Shown here: in pieces, positions 16,132-25,400 of the stretch
How the letters are laid out: every line of letters starts with the position of its first letter
Position numbering within the stretch: the first letter of the stretch is position 1
From: an uncultured Thioclava sp.
GTDB taxonomy: Bacteria; Pseudomonadota; Alphaproteobacteria; Rhodobacterales; Rhodobacteraceae
NCBI RefSeq assembly: GCF_913064665.1
Contig: NZ_CAJYBT010000003.1
Span: 1-64,000, forward strand
Reading direction: 5' to 3'
Length of the DNA stretch: 64,000 nucleotides
The notes under the pieces: generated by a model
Databases searched by the model: none
What the model saw: the letters and a program-made list of their open reading frames with translations, nothing else
What the model was told of the DNA's origin: nothing
Translations under genes and position numbers: made by a program

Positions 16132-17297
16132 TGATGCCTTTCGTCACCAACAGAATCCGCAAGGAATTCTTGGATACCTGCGAAAAGATTGAACACGGCA
16201 CGCTTAGTCTGCGGCTGCCAGACGGCGAGACACGTCATTTCGGGCGCGGCGCGCCGCATGCTGAGATGATCATTCGCGATTGGCAGGCGGTTCTGATGAT
16301 GGCCGCGCGGGGCGATGTCGGTCTGGGAGAGGCCTATGTCGCGGGAATGTGGGACACGCCTTCGATCGAGGGCCTGCTGACGCTTGCGCTGAAAAATCTT
16401 TCGATAGCGGATAGCTACGCCTATGCCGGATTCTGGTCGAACCTGCGTTTCAAGATCATCGACCGGTTGATGCGGGCCAATTCCTTGCGCGGGTCATCGC
16501 GCAATATCCGGGCGCATTACGATGTTGGAAACGAGTTTTACCAAATCTGGCTTGATGAGGGGATGAGTTATTCCTCAGCGCTGTTTGCGCCGGGCGATCG
16601 CGACCTGCACCGCGCGCAAAATCGCAAGCTCGACCGCATTCTCGATACGCTGGGCGAGGGCGAACGTGTACTGGAAATCGGCTGTGGTTGGGGCCATTTC
16701 GCAGAGCGCGCGGCCGAGCAGGGGCGGGATGTCACGGGGATCACGATCTCGCCCAGCCAAAAAGGGTATGCCGATGCGCGCCTAGATGGCCGCGCCGAAA
16801 TTCGGCTGCAAGACTATCGCCGCACCCCCGGAAAATTCGATCATATAGTCTCGATTGAGATGATCGAGGCAGTGGGGGAGCGTTATTGGCCGACCTATTT
16901 CGAAACCCTCAAACAACGCTTGTCCGAGGGTGGAACAGCGATGATTCAGGCCATAACAGTCTCTGATTCCTACTTTCCGACCTATCGCAAAACGTCTGAC
17001 TTCATCCGCCAATATACTTTTCCCGGTGGGATGTTGCTGTCCGATAGCGTGATCCGCGATCAAGCGGCCCGGGCGGGGCTGATGGTCAAGGAAAGCTTTG
17101 GCTTTGGTCAGGATTATGCCGAGACCTGCCGGCAATGGGCCGAGCGTCTTCGGGAGCGGGCAGGGCGGGCGTCGCAGATGGGCTATGGTCCCGATTTCCT
17201 GCGCGGTTGGCTTTACTATCTCGAGGCCTGCGCGGCAGCATTCGCGGTCAACCACACGGATGTGGTTCAGGTCCAACTTGTACATGCGAGGGCGTGA
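16131..17297 (+). CDS. Cyclopropane-fatty-acyl-phospholipid synthase family SAM methylase
   Basis: The enzyme family transfers a methyl or methylene group from SAM to the double bond of a membrane phospholipid acyl chain. The N-terminal domain (about 1-110) is lipid-facing. The C-terminal SAM-binding fold has VLEIGCGWGHFAE (about 182-194), an RNIRAHYDVGNEFY lead-in typical of CFA synthases, and SIEMIEAVGERYW. At 388 residues it is normal size. The AGGAG site is inside the end of DUF1365. The operon context suggests a role in response to singlet oxygen, with the exact product (cyclopropane, methylated or furan precursor) unknown. Confidence 0.9.
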   Translation: MMPFVTNRIRKEFLDTCEKIEHGTLSLRLPDGETRHFGRGAPHAEMIIRDWQAVLMMAARGDVGLGEAYVAGMWDTPSIEGLLTLALKNLSIADSYAYAGFWSNLRFKIIDRLMRANSLRGSSRNIRAHYDVGNEFYQIWLDEGMSYSSALFAPGDRDLHRAQNRKLDRILDTLGEGERVLEIGCGWGHFAERAAEQGRDVTGITISPSQKGYADARLDGRAEIRLQDYRRTPGKFDHIVSIEMIEAVGERYWPTYFETLKQRLSEGGTAMIQAITVSDSYFPTYRKTSDFIRQYTFPGGMLLSDSVIRDQAARAGLMVKESFGFGQDYAETCRQWAERLRERAGRASQMGYGPDFLRGWLYYLEACAAAFAVNHTDVVQVQLVHARA

Positions 17298-17300
17298 ACG

Positions 17301-17870
17301 ATGATCAAGATACTCTTGGCGATTGCCGTTTTGATTTTGGCCGCGGTGTTGATCCGGCACGTGTTTCTCAGCTTTCCGGCGCAGCGCCTTTCCGATTACG
17401 CCAGTGACACACCGCGTTTCGATATTCGCCAGGCCTTTGACGGGCCGGTTGAGGCGCATGGTATGATTTACGGGCCAACCGGTCGGGTGACCTCGCGGTT
17501 TCGCGCGATGATGGTGGGATCGTTCACCAATGATGGCGGCGTGATTAACGAAGAGTTTGATTATGCCTCGGGACGCATCCAAAGCCGCGCCTGGAAGATC
17601 AAATTCGCCGAAGATGGCACGATCAGCTCGACCGCCGATGACATCGAAGGCATCGCGAGCATGGAGCAACGTGGCAATGCGCTTGAGATGCATTACAGGC
17701 TGCGACTGCCCGAAGATGCAGGCGGGTATGTGCTGGATGTGACCGACTGGATCTATCAGATGCCTGACGGCACGCTGCTGAACCGTTCGCAGATGCGCAA
17801 ATTCGGGATCAAGGTCGCGGAATTGTTCGCCGTGATGCGCCGTGTTCCTGAGAACCAGCCCGCGGAGTGA
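17301..17870 (+). CDS. DUF3833 family membrane-anchored protein
   Basis: The 189-residue protein has one N-terminal hydrophobic helix (about 3-18, ILLAIAVLILAAVLI), then a soluble beta-rich DUF3833 domain with GPVEAHGMIYGPTGRV, SRAWKIKF and VTDWIYQMPDGTLLNRSQMRKFG. It is probably a membrane- or periplasm-exposed partner of the lipid-modifying enzymes encoded just upstream (3-base gap). Its stop TGA abuts the stop of the convergent mtgA with no spacer. Function not established for the family. Confidence 0.85.
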   Translation: MIKILLAIAVLILAAVLIRHVFLSFPAQRLSDYASDTPRFDIRQAFDGPVEAHGMIYGPTGRVTSRFRAMMVGSFTNDGGVINEEFDYASGRIQSRAWKIKFAEDGTISSTADDIEGIASMEQRGNALEMHYRLRLPEDAGGYVLDVTDWIYQMPDGTLLNRSQMRKFGIKVAELFAVMRRVPENQPAE

Positions 17871-18614
17871 TCACTCAAAACAGGCGGCGCGACCATCGTT
17901 CTTGATCGTCGCTGCGCCGTCGATAATCGCCCTCGCACGACGTTGCATGAAAGCCGACGGTTTCGCTGCCGAGCGCCCCTTGGGATCAGGGAGAACCGCG
18001 GCAATCAGAGCCGCTTGGCGGGCGCTTAGCTTATCTGGCGAGGTGCGGAAATACCGAAACGCGGCGGCATCAACGCCGAACGCACCCTCGTCGAATTCCG
18101 CGACATTGAGATAGACCTCAAGAATGCGCCGCTTGGACCAAACGGCTTCGACGGCGGGGGTCAAAGCCGCCTCCATCGCTTTACGAATCCAACTGCGGCC
18201 CTGCCAAAGAAAGACGTTTTTCACGACCTGCTGAGAGATCGTAGACGCGCCGCGATTGGCGCCATCATCAAGCGCCTCGCGGATCGCATGCATGTCAAAA
18301 CCCCAATGGTTGCAGAAATTCGCATCTTCCGCAGCCACGACCGAGCGCGCCATGACCGGGGCGATATCCTCTATCGGGACCCATTGCTGATCGACCGCGC
18401 CAAGGCGGTGACGTTCAGACCACATGTAGTAATCGGTGGGCGGGTTGATAAATTTAAAGACCACGATCAGGGCCAGATAGATTGCAATCACCACCAATGC
18501 GGCTCGGCCCAACCACTTAAGGATGAGCCGAAACGGAGCTGTCATGCCTGCGATCAGACCCGGAGTTGCGCTGCCCCGGCGGGTCTTTTTTCTCGATTTT
18601 TTTGTTCTCGCCAT
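17871..18614 (-). CDS. mtgA: Monofunctional biosynthetic peptidoglycan transglycosylase
   Basis: A family 51 glycosyltransferase that polymerises lipid II into glycan strands. The 247-residue protein has a basic cytoplasmic tail, one membrane helix (about 34-52) and a periplasmic catalytic domain with the catalytic Glu in VAAEDANFCNHWGFD, then GASTISQQVVKN and KRRILEVYLN. There is no penicillin-binding domain, hence monofunctional. ATG 18614 gives the normal start; an upstream Met at 18677 would run into the next gene. No clear ribosome site is visible before ATG. Confidence 0.92.
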   Translation of the reverse strand: MARTKKSRKKTRRGSATPGLIAGMTAPFRLILKWLGRAALVVIAIYLALIVVFKFINPPTDYYMWSERHRLGAVDQQWVPIEDIAPVMARSVVAAEDANFCNHWGFDMHAIREALDDGANRGASTISQQVVKNVFLWQGRSWIRKAMEAALTPAVEAVWSKRRILEVYLNVAEFDEGAFGVDAAAFRYFRTSPDKLSARQAALIAAVLPDPKGRSAAKPSAFMQRRARAIIDGAATIKNDGRAACFE

Positions 18615-18645
18615 GCAGGTATAAGTCACGCCCGCACGGGGGTGG

Positions 18646-19557
18646 TCAAGCCGCCAAAAGCGAAACCTCTGCACCACGCGCGACTTGTCGCGCGGTTACC
18701 ATAGCTTCGATTGGCTCAGGATGGCGCTCGGCCCAAGCCTTGCGGATTTCATCGTGAATGGTGCGATCTTCATCCAGAATCATCTGGCCGGGGAAAAGGC
18801 TTTCGCAGGGCGCGCCCTCGGCGTTGAGAACGTGATGGGCGTCCAGCAGCAAATGCACATAGTATAGACGCTGTGTGGGCACGATGCGAATGCTATGGCC
18901 ATTGACCAGATGCTTGGCGGCCACCAGAACTTCGGGGTTGCCGCAGGCAAGCTCGGCGCGCCATCCCTCGATCAGCATGCGGTGCTGTTGGGACACGAGA
19001 AGTGGGCGCAGATTGCCGATCGCGCCGGTTTCAAACCGCACCGGGGCGTAGTTCCCGAGGCCCACAACGTGCCGCCCACCGGCCCATAGGATCGGTTGCG
19101 CACCGTCATCGCGGGTCAAGACCTCGTCGCCTGCGCGCAGCCATTCGACTGGAACCGCGCCATTCGGTGTGTCGATCAGACTGCCAGCGACAAAACACTC
19201 TGGCCCAAGGTCTCCGACCGGAAGCTGTGTTGAGGTGGTGACATAGGTCGAGCTGACAAAGGTCGCGTTATGCAGGATCGAACCATCGCTCGGCGTAAAC
19301 ACACGATCGCCGTTGCGCAGGTAAAACGTGTCGCCAGTGATCGTGAACTCGTTGCCGTTCGCATCGGCCAATGTGATCGTATCACCGCGCCAGACGTCAT
19401 CCACGCGCTGCCCATCAACCCGGTCACGCCAAGTCGTCGAAATATAATTGTCGTTATTCCCATCGGTCAACGACAACGTCTCGGGCGACAAGGCTGTCCC
19501 CGCGGCCGGGGGGTTTCCCGGGTCCATATGATAAAACTGGTCGTAATATGTAGCCAC
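18646..19557 (-). CDS. Hint-domain (Hint_2) protein
   Basis: The 303-residue protein has a polar, Asp/Asn/Thr-rich N-terminal 120 residues followed by a Hint-like domain starting at CFVAGSLIDTPNGAVPVEWL and RAGDEVLTRD, with a C-terminal YVHLLLDAHHVLNAEGA block. Hint_2 proteins are common and often multi-copy in Rhodobacteraceae, and probably self-cleave; many are thought to be exported. No classic signal peptide is seen. There is no downstream extein splice junction, so this is not an intein. It is separated from the mtgA start by 31 bases. Confidence 0.82.
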   Translation of the reverse strand: MATYYDQFYHMDPGNPPAAGTALSPETLSLTDGNNDNYISTTWRDRVDGQRVDDVWRGDTITLADANGNEFTITGDTFYLRNGDRVFTPSDGSILHNATFVSSTYVTTSTQLPVGDLGPECFVAGSLIDTPNGAVPVEWLRAGDEVLTRDDGAQPILWAGGRHVVGLGNYAPVRFETGAIGNLRPLLVSQQHRMLIEGWRAELACGNPEVLVAAKHLVNGHSIRIVPTQRLYYVHLLLDAHHVLNAEGAPCESLFPGQMILDEDRTIHDEIRKAWAERHPEPIEAMVTARQVARGAEVSLLAA

Positions 19558-19885
19558 GTTGGGCGCCTGTTTTAGTCTGCTCTTATTGTTTCCAAAAAAG
19601 CTGTAAATTGCGGCATAAATGAGGCGACGTGATCATATTCCCGATTGGTCGTTAACTATTCCTCTTAGCTTCCTGAAAGGAGCGAGCCACCAACGACGTG
19701 TTTCGCGGCCCCGGATGCCCCTTCGGTGACCTCTTCGCCGTCAAAGGTTGCGGCCCCGCCAGTGATCAGCGCAGTCTCAAGCCGGTCGCGGAAATCGGGA
19801 TGCAAATCAGACCGCAGCACCTGCGCATCGGTATGACCCAAGGTTTTGAGCTGGGCCATCAGCGGCGCGGCCCCGGCCTTTGGAA

Positions 19886-19893
19886 TTAATAAA
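19886..19893. repeat. Target site duplication, left copy (TTAATAAA)
   Basis: The 8-base TTAATAAA directly flanks the left inverted repeat and is identical to the copy at 22028-22035. Confidence 0.9.
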
Positions 19894-19915
19894 CCCAATT
19901 ATCCACGAAACAAAG
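19894..19915. repeat. Left terminal inverted repeat of the IS
   Basis: 22 bases starting CCCAATTATCC and ending AAACAAAG, a perfect inverse match to 22006-22027. Confidence 0.9.
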
Positions 19916-19989
19916 AGCTGGCAATCTCGCTGAGCTAAGCTCTTCGATTGCATTTGCGGTTCATCTACGCAACAAAGTGCTGATTTCTT

Positions 19990-20787
19990 TTGGATACTGC
20001 ACAATTCATTACAGGTTGGGAACCGCGAGCCTTGAAGAAAACGTCAATTGTTTTTCTTTCCTTTGCAGCACTGATTTTCGCAGGCCTCGTCCAGCCCATT
20101 GATACAAAGCGGTTTGACGAGACAACGGAGGTGGTCAAGGCAGCGTTGCTTCTCGCTTGGTCTGCTCCTACTCTACCGACGGCCGCAGTCATCCTGAGAA
20201 TTGCATTGCCAAGGCCCGCATCGCCAGCACTGATATGGCCAGTGGCAATCGCGGTTTTTCTGGTTGGGTTGTTTCTAACACTTGCCAGCGCGGCTTTCTC
20301 TTCGCCTCACTCCACGCTTTTGTCGGTCACACATGGAGGTGCTCTCTCACTCGCAGGGGCTTCAAGCGTGCTTTGTTTGGCAATCGGGCGTGTCGGTTCA
20401 AATGGAGCGCGATTGGCATTCTCGGGAATGGCTCTATCAGCCGCCGCCGCCGCGTGGTCTCTTCTGTCAGTCCCGTCTGTAGTATTTCAGGCCAACCGCA
20501 TTTCTGCGGGCTATCCTCTTTGCATTTCGCACCACGGGCCGTCGTCGGACGTCAGCTCGATCTGGGATTTGCGAGGGTTTTCTTTCTATACAACGGATTC
20601 GGGATATAAATCGACTTCCGGTTGGTATTTTCACGGCATCCTAATCGTGGATGGCAACGATGGGCGTCAGTATTTCAACTGGTCGCCTCGTCGCTTTCGG
20701 TTTGACCGAGTTGAGCACCCCGAACGATTTATCGCATCGTTGCGAAACCTTTGTGAGCCATCTTCTGCATTCTGGTCTGAACTCTGA
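19990..20787 (+). CDS. Passenger gene of the IS: multi-pass membrane protein of unknown function
   Basis: The longest frame starts at TTG 19990 (265 residues); TTG 20032 is another option, so the start is uncertain and no strong ribosome site is seen. The N-terminal 170 residues hold about five hydrophobic segments (for example SIVFLSFAALIFAGLV, ALIWPVAIAVFLVGLFLTL, LAFSGMALSAAAAAWSLL). They are followed by a soluble, aromatic-rich tail of about 90 residues (STSGWYFHGILIV, FNWSPRRFRFDR). I do not recognise the family. It is not a transposase, resistance enzyme or regulator by any motif I can see. It converges on the transposase with a 62-base gap. Confidence 0.65.
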   Translation: MDTAQFITGWEPRALKKTSIVFLSFAALIFAGLVQPIDTKRFDETTEVVKAALLLAWSAPTLPTAAVILRIALPRPASPALIWPVAIAVFLVGLFLTLASAAFSSPHSTLLSVTHGGALSLAGASSVLCLAIGRVGSNGARLAFSGMALSAAAAAWSLLSVPSVVFQANRISAGYPLCISHHGPSSDVSSIWDLRGFSFYTTDSGYKSTSGWYFHGILIVDGNDGRQYFNWSPRRFRFDRVEHPERFIASLRNLCEPSSAFWSEL

Positions 20788-20849
20788 GAAATGCGAAGCC
20801 GCCAATTGCACAAACGATGCGTTTCTTCCTCAATTCGTAGGTAACGCTG

Positions 20850-21872
20850 TTAGGGCCACTTGAGCCCCCATTCAGGTGTTCTTCGGACCTGACGACCGAC
20901 AGCACAACAGAGCAATCCTTGCATCTGTTCGACGACTGGGATTGGCTTCCAGACCGTCGTGGCGATCGCCTTTGTTCCAGATGATGTTTTCCGGTTTCTG
21001 ATCTTCACCTCCTGCTGACGATGATTCCAGCGCCACAGTATTTCGTCCAAATATCTTTGAAGATGTTGCCGACCCAAGCGATGGTAAACACCAATCAGAG
21101 CGCGTTGCACTTGGGAGTTCACAGCCTCGACGGTGTTGATGTGTGCCCCTTTGGAAGGCCGAGAATATTGTCGCTTGCCATGGTTGACAGTGTGGTGCGA
21201 CGCAAAGCTCTGGCCAATCTTCCGATATGCGGTGTTGCTGTCGGTCATGAGGGCCGACAAGGGATCAATCCACTCTTTCATGATCGGCCCGAGTGTCGCT
21301 CTCTGCGCATTCGGGATCAGAGTTGCCCTTGCCTGCCCGTTGCGATCCGCGGCAACCAGCACCAATGGCTTTCCTGTGCCCCGGCCCCGCTTGTTCTTCA
21401 CGCCTTTCTTGAACTTAGGGGCGCCACCGACATATGCCTCGTCCACTTCTACAACGCCAGCCAACCTGACGGAAACAGCCTCACGGTCATCCATCAGTTC
21501 CCGGATCGCATGCCCCAGTTTCCAGGCCGTTTTCTGATTCACACCCAGGATCCGCGCCATTACCACAGACGAGATGCCCTTGCTGGATGTCAGCACCAGA
21601 AAGATTGCGGCAATCCAAATCCGAAGATCCAGCTTCGTGGCATGCATCGGGGTCTTTGTGGTGACCGTGAATTGAAGGCGGCACTCACGCTCGGCGCATT
21701 GGTAGAGACCAGCTCGCGCAGTGCGTCCGCGGATTGGTGTTGAGCTGAGGCTGCTACAATGCGGGCAATGGCGACCAGAAGGCCAGATCCTCTCTTCGAG
21801 GAAGATGCGTGCGTGACGCTCGCTGGGCATCTTTTTCCAAATATCTCGCACCGATTTCAATTCTGTGATCAT
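20850..21872 (-). CDS. IS1595-family-like transposase
   Basis: The 340-residue protein has an N-terminal zinc ribbon (CPHCSS then YQCAEREC), a helix-turn-helix-like stretch ISSVVMARILGVNQKTAWKL, and a DDE-type core. The first Asp is in VVEVDEAYVGG, the second in LMTDSNTAYRKIG, and the closing motif is GAHINTVEAVNS. A KKGVKNKRGRGTGK loop follows the first Asp. I start it at ATG 21872, preceded by GGAG; the frame is open further upstream to 21950. It appears intact, so the element may still be mobile. Confidence 0.9.
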   Translation of the reverse strand: MITELKSVRDIWKKMPSERHARIFLEERIWPSGRHCPHCSSLSSTPIRGRTARAGLYQCAERECRLQFTVTTKTPMHATKLDLRIWIAAIFLVLTSSKGISSVVMARILGVNQKTAWKLGHAIRELMDDREAVSVRLAGVVEVDEAYVGGAPKFKKGVKNKRGRGTGKPLVLVAADRNGQARATLIPNAQRATLGPIMKEWIDPLSALMTDSNTAYRKIGQSFASHHTVNHGKRQYSRPSKGAHINTVEAVNSQVQRALIGVYHRLGRQHLQRYLDEILWRWNHRQQEVKIRNRKTSSGTKAIATTVWKPIPVVEQMQGLLCCAVGRQVRRTPEWGLKWP

Positions 21873-22005
21873 ACTTGTCTCCATCTCCGGGGACCGGCAA
21901 TATTGGCCAATTCCGCGAATTCCAAAGAGACACTCCTCAAATCGCGCCAATTAGAGGAGCAAGTGTGTTTTCTATATGGTTTTCAACATCATGAAATCAG
22001 AGACG

Positions 22006-22027
22006 CTTTGTTTCGTGGATAATTGGG
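22006..22027. repeat. Right terminal inverted repeat of the IS
   Basis: Perfect inverse match of 22 bases to 19894-19915. Confidence 0.9.
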
Positions 22028-22035
22028 TTAATAAA
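22028..22035. repeat. Target site duplication, right copy (TTAATAAA)
   Basis: Identical to 19886-19893 and lying immediately outside the right inverted repeat. Confidence 0.9.
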
Positions 22036-22415
22036 AAGACCGCAGCGCCGTCTTTTGGCAAATGTTTGCCCGCATCACGCAAGAAGGAATCATTCAGACC
22101 AAGATCGGTGGCATGCCCGGCAATCGCGCCAGTGCCTGCCCCAATCGCGGCCCCAATCACCGGCGACAGGAAGACCAAGCCAAGAACGCCGCCCCAAACC
22201 GCCCCACCAATCGCACCCGTCGCGGTGGTGTTCGTCAGTTGCAGCAGGTGAACAGCGCCATTGGTCTCGCGCGTGACCACCACAATATCCTCGGCGCGAA
22301 ATAATCCCTGCTTACGCAAGTCTTGTAGCGTGTCGCGCAGATCCAGCGCGGCGTCTTCGTCGGCACAGGAAATCACAAGCAATTCGGACATCGCGGCCCC
22401 TCCAAGGCAAACACG

Positions 22416-22444
22416 AAAAAAGGGCGAGACCGATGGCCCCGCCC
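22416..22444 (-). terminator. Terminator of the glt operon
   Basis: A 10-bp stem with two G-T pairs (22435-22444 with 22422-22431) and a 3-base loop, followed on the minus strand by six T (22421-22416). It lies between the gltB stop and the disrupted DUF1269 gene. Confidence 0.8.
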
Positions 22445-22476
22445 CTTTATAACGTCTTGTTGGCTGAAGGGTTCCC

Positions 22477-25400
22477 TTACTCCGCCGGCATCGCCTGAGG
22501 CTCATCCGAAAGCGGATGAGATAGGTTTACGAGCATCTCTTTCGGGCAAACCTGCAAAAAGTTGGCCCGCTCGCTCTGCCAATGCTGCAAGATATCGGAC
22601 GCCTTGCGCGAACCCGTCTCGGCCGCGTGCCGCTCGATCAGCCCCTTGAGTTGGGCTTCCCAATGGGGATGACCCAAGCCACAGGTCACAAGGCTTTCGA
22701 GGTTCATCAGATCCTCGGCCACGCCATCGGGATCATAGAGATAGGCCATGCCGCCCGTCATCCCCGCGCCGAAATTCGGCCCGATAGAGCCAAGGATTAC
22801 CGCGACACCGCCGGTCATGTATTCACAGCCGTTCGATCCGCAGCCCTCGATCACCACCTTGGCGCCCGAGTTGCGCACGCCAAAGCGTTCGCCCGCGCGC
22901 CCTGCGGCAAACAGATACCCGTCGGTCGCACCATAGAGCACCGTATTACCGATGATGGTGTTTTCCGAGGCCACCAGCGGGCTAATCATTGGCGGGCGCA
23001 CAATGATGGTGCCCCCCGACAGACCCTTGCCGACATAGTCATTGGCATCACCCGAGACCTCGATCTTGAGACCCGGTGCCGCAAACGCGCCAAGTGACTG
23101 ACCGCACGACCCAGTTAGCTTTACCGTCAGATGGTCGGGCTGTAACGCGTTGCGCATCCCGAAATTCTTGACGATATGGCTTGAAGCCCGCGTGCCGATG
23201 GTGCGCAGCGTGTTGCGCACCGCATAGCTCAACTGCATCTTCTCGCCTTCTTCGAAGAAGCGCGCTCCGTCGCGGATAATCTCGGCATCCAGCGTATCGG
23301 GCACCCAGTTGCGCGGCTTGGAACGGTCGTAAACGATCTTGTCCCAGCCATCGACGGTGATCAGCAGCGGGTTAAGGTCAAGGTCATCCAGATGCGCCGA
23401 GCCACGGCTGACCTGCGTCAACAGGTCTGCGCGCCCGATCACCTCGTCCAAGCTGCGCGCGCCAATCGAGGCCAGCAACTCGCGCACTTCCTGCGCATAG
23501 AAGGTGATGAGGTTCACGACCTTATCCGCCGTGCCGGTGAACTTGGCGCGCAGTTCCGGGTCTTGCGTACACACGCCCACCGGGCAGGTGTTGGACTGGC
23601 ACTGGCGCACCATGATGCAGCCCATCGCGATCAGCGCGGCGGTGCCGATGCCGTATTCCTCGGCCCCCATCATCGCCGCCATCACGATATCCCGCCCCGT
23701 GCGCAAACCGCCATCGGTGCGCAGGGTGACGCGCTCGCGCAGGTTGTTCATCGCGAGAACCTGATGCGCCTCGGTCAGGCCCATTTCCCATGGCAGACCG
23801 GCATATTTGATCGAGGTCGCGGGCGAGGCTCCCGTGCCGCCATTGTGACCCGAAATCAGGATCACGTCGGCTTTGGCCTTGGCCACACCAGCGGCAATCG
23901 TGCCAACGCCCGACGAGGCCACCAGCTTCACCGTCACCTTACAGCGCGGGTTGATCTGCTTGAGATCGTAGATCAGCTGCGCGAGGTCTTCGATCGAGTA
24001 GATATCGTGGTGCGGCGGCGGCGAGATCAGCGTCACGCCCTTGGTCGAGTGCCGCAGCCGCGCGATCAGGTCGGTGACCTTCATGCCCGGAAGCTGACCA
24101 CCCTCGCCGGGTTTCGCACCTTGCGCGACCTTGATTTCCAGCTCTTCGCAATGGTTGAGGTATTCGGCGGTCACACCGAAGCGCCCCGAAGCGACCTGCT
24201 TGATCTTGGCGCTGGGGTTGTCGCCATTGGGTTCGGGTACGAAATGCGCCGGATCTTCGCCACCTTCACCGGAGTCAGATTTCGCACCGATCCGGTTCAT
24301 CGCCACGTTGAGAAGTTTATGCGCCTCGGGCGAGAGCGCCCCCAGCGACATCCCCGGCGTCACGAAGCGCTTGCGGATCGAGGTGATGCTTTCCACCTCT
24401 TCGATTGGCACCGGTTTGCCCAGCGATTTGATATCCAGCATGTCGCGGATATGGATCGGCGGGTTGGCCCGCATCATCGCGGAATATTGCTTCCACAGAT
24501 CATAGCTGGCCCGGTTGCACGCCGTTTGCAGCATATGCATCGTCTGCGCGCCCCAAGCATGGGTTTCACCGGTGCGGCGCGCTTTATACAGACCGCCGAT
24601 TGGCAGCACATCCTGCCCGCCTTTCCAGCCCTTCGCATGCACTTCTTCCAGCTTGTGCTGAATGCCGTGCAGACCGATGCCGGAAATGCGCGAGTGCATG
24701 CCGGGGAAATATTCCGCGACCATCGCCCGGCTCAGACCGACTGCCTCAAAGTTGAGACCGCCGCGATACGAGGACAGCACCGAAATGCCCATCTTCGACA
24801 TGATCTTGAGCAAGCCCGAATTGATCGCATCGCGATACCGGCGCATCGCATCGACAAGGCTACCTTCAACGAGGCCGCGCGTGATCCGGTCTGCAATCGT
24901 ATCCTCAGCCAGATAGGCGTTCACCGTGGTCGCACCAGACCCGATCAGCACCGCAAAGTAATGCGGGTCGATACATTCAGCGGCGCGCACATTGATCGAG
25001 CAGAACGTGCGCAGGCCTTTCTTGGTCAGCCAACTATGAACGGCGCTGGTCGCCAAAATCATCGGCATCGCGACTTTGTCGGCATCTTGCGCCTCATCGC
25101 TGAGCACCAGATGCAGCGCACCCGAGCGCACGGCGTCTTCGGCCTCGGCGCGAATCCGGGTCAGCCCGTCATGCAGCGCCTCCTGATCGGCACCAGCGGG
25201 GAAGGTGCAGTCGATCACGGTGACCTGCTCACCAAATTGCGTGAGCATTGCGTCGAATTCGGAATTGGCCAGGAACGGGCTGTCGAGCAGCCAAATCTCA
25301 GTTTGTGAGCTGTCCTCATCAAGCACGTTCTTGAGATTGCCGAACCGCGTTTTCAGGCTCATCACCCGGCTTTCGCGCAAGGAGTCGATCGGCGGATTGG

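Larger units (their letters stand above)
19894..22027. mobile_element. IS1595-family-like insertion sequence (2134 bp) with passenger gene
   Basis: The element is bounded by perfect 22-bp inverted repeats and an 8-bp direct duplication. It carries one transposase gene with an N-terminal zinc ribbon and a DDE-type catalytic core ending in a HINTVEAVNS block, as in IS1595/ISSod11-type transposases. The 8-bp duplication also fits that family. A second, unrelated gene lies convergent to the transposase inside the repeats. Some IS1595 groups are known to carry passengers. Its sequence is less GC-rich than the surrounding genes. Confidence 0.88.
19665..22391 (-). pseudogene. DUF1269-type (TM1/YflT-like) membrane protein gene disrupted by an insertion sequence
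   Basis: The 5' part (22391-22028) has a GGAGGGG site and encodes a start MSELLVISCADEDAALDL with two glycine-rich hydrophobic stretches (about 65-98). It then runs into the element and stops at 21972. The 3' part (19893-19665) encodes LIPKAGAAPLMAQLKTLG to the end. Removing the element and one copy of the 8-base target duplication joins the two parts in frame: a 194-residue protein reading GAAVFLLIPKAG across the join. That length and layout fit DUF1269 proteins. The gene is therefore recently and precisely broken, with no further mutations seen. Confidence 0.88.

Noticed and set aside
18646-19557. Intein
   Set aside because: A Hint fold is present but there is no interrupted host protein or C-terminal splice junction; it is a stand-alone Hint_2 protein.
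23392-25308. A 638-codon open frame on the plus strand
   Set aside because: It is entirely antisense to gltB, rich in His/Arg as expected for a shadow frame, and has no recognisable domain.
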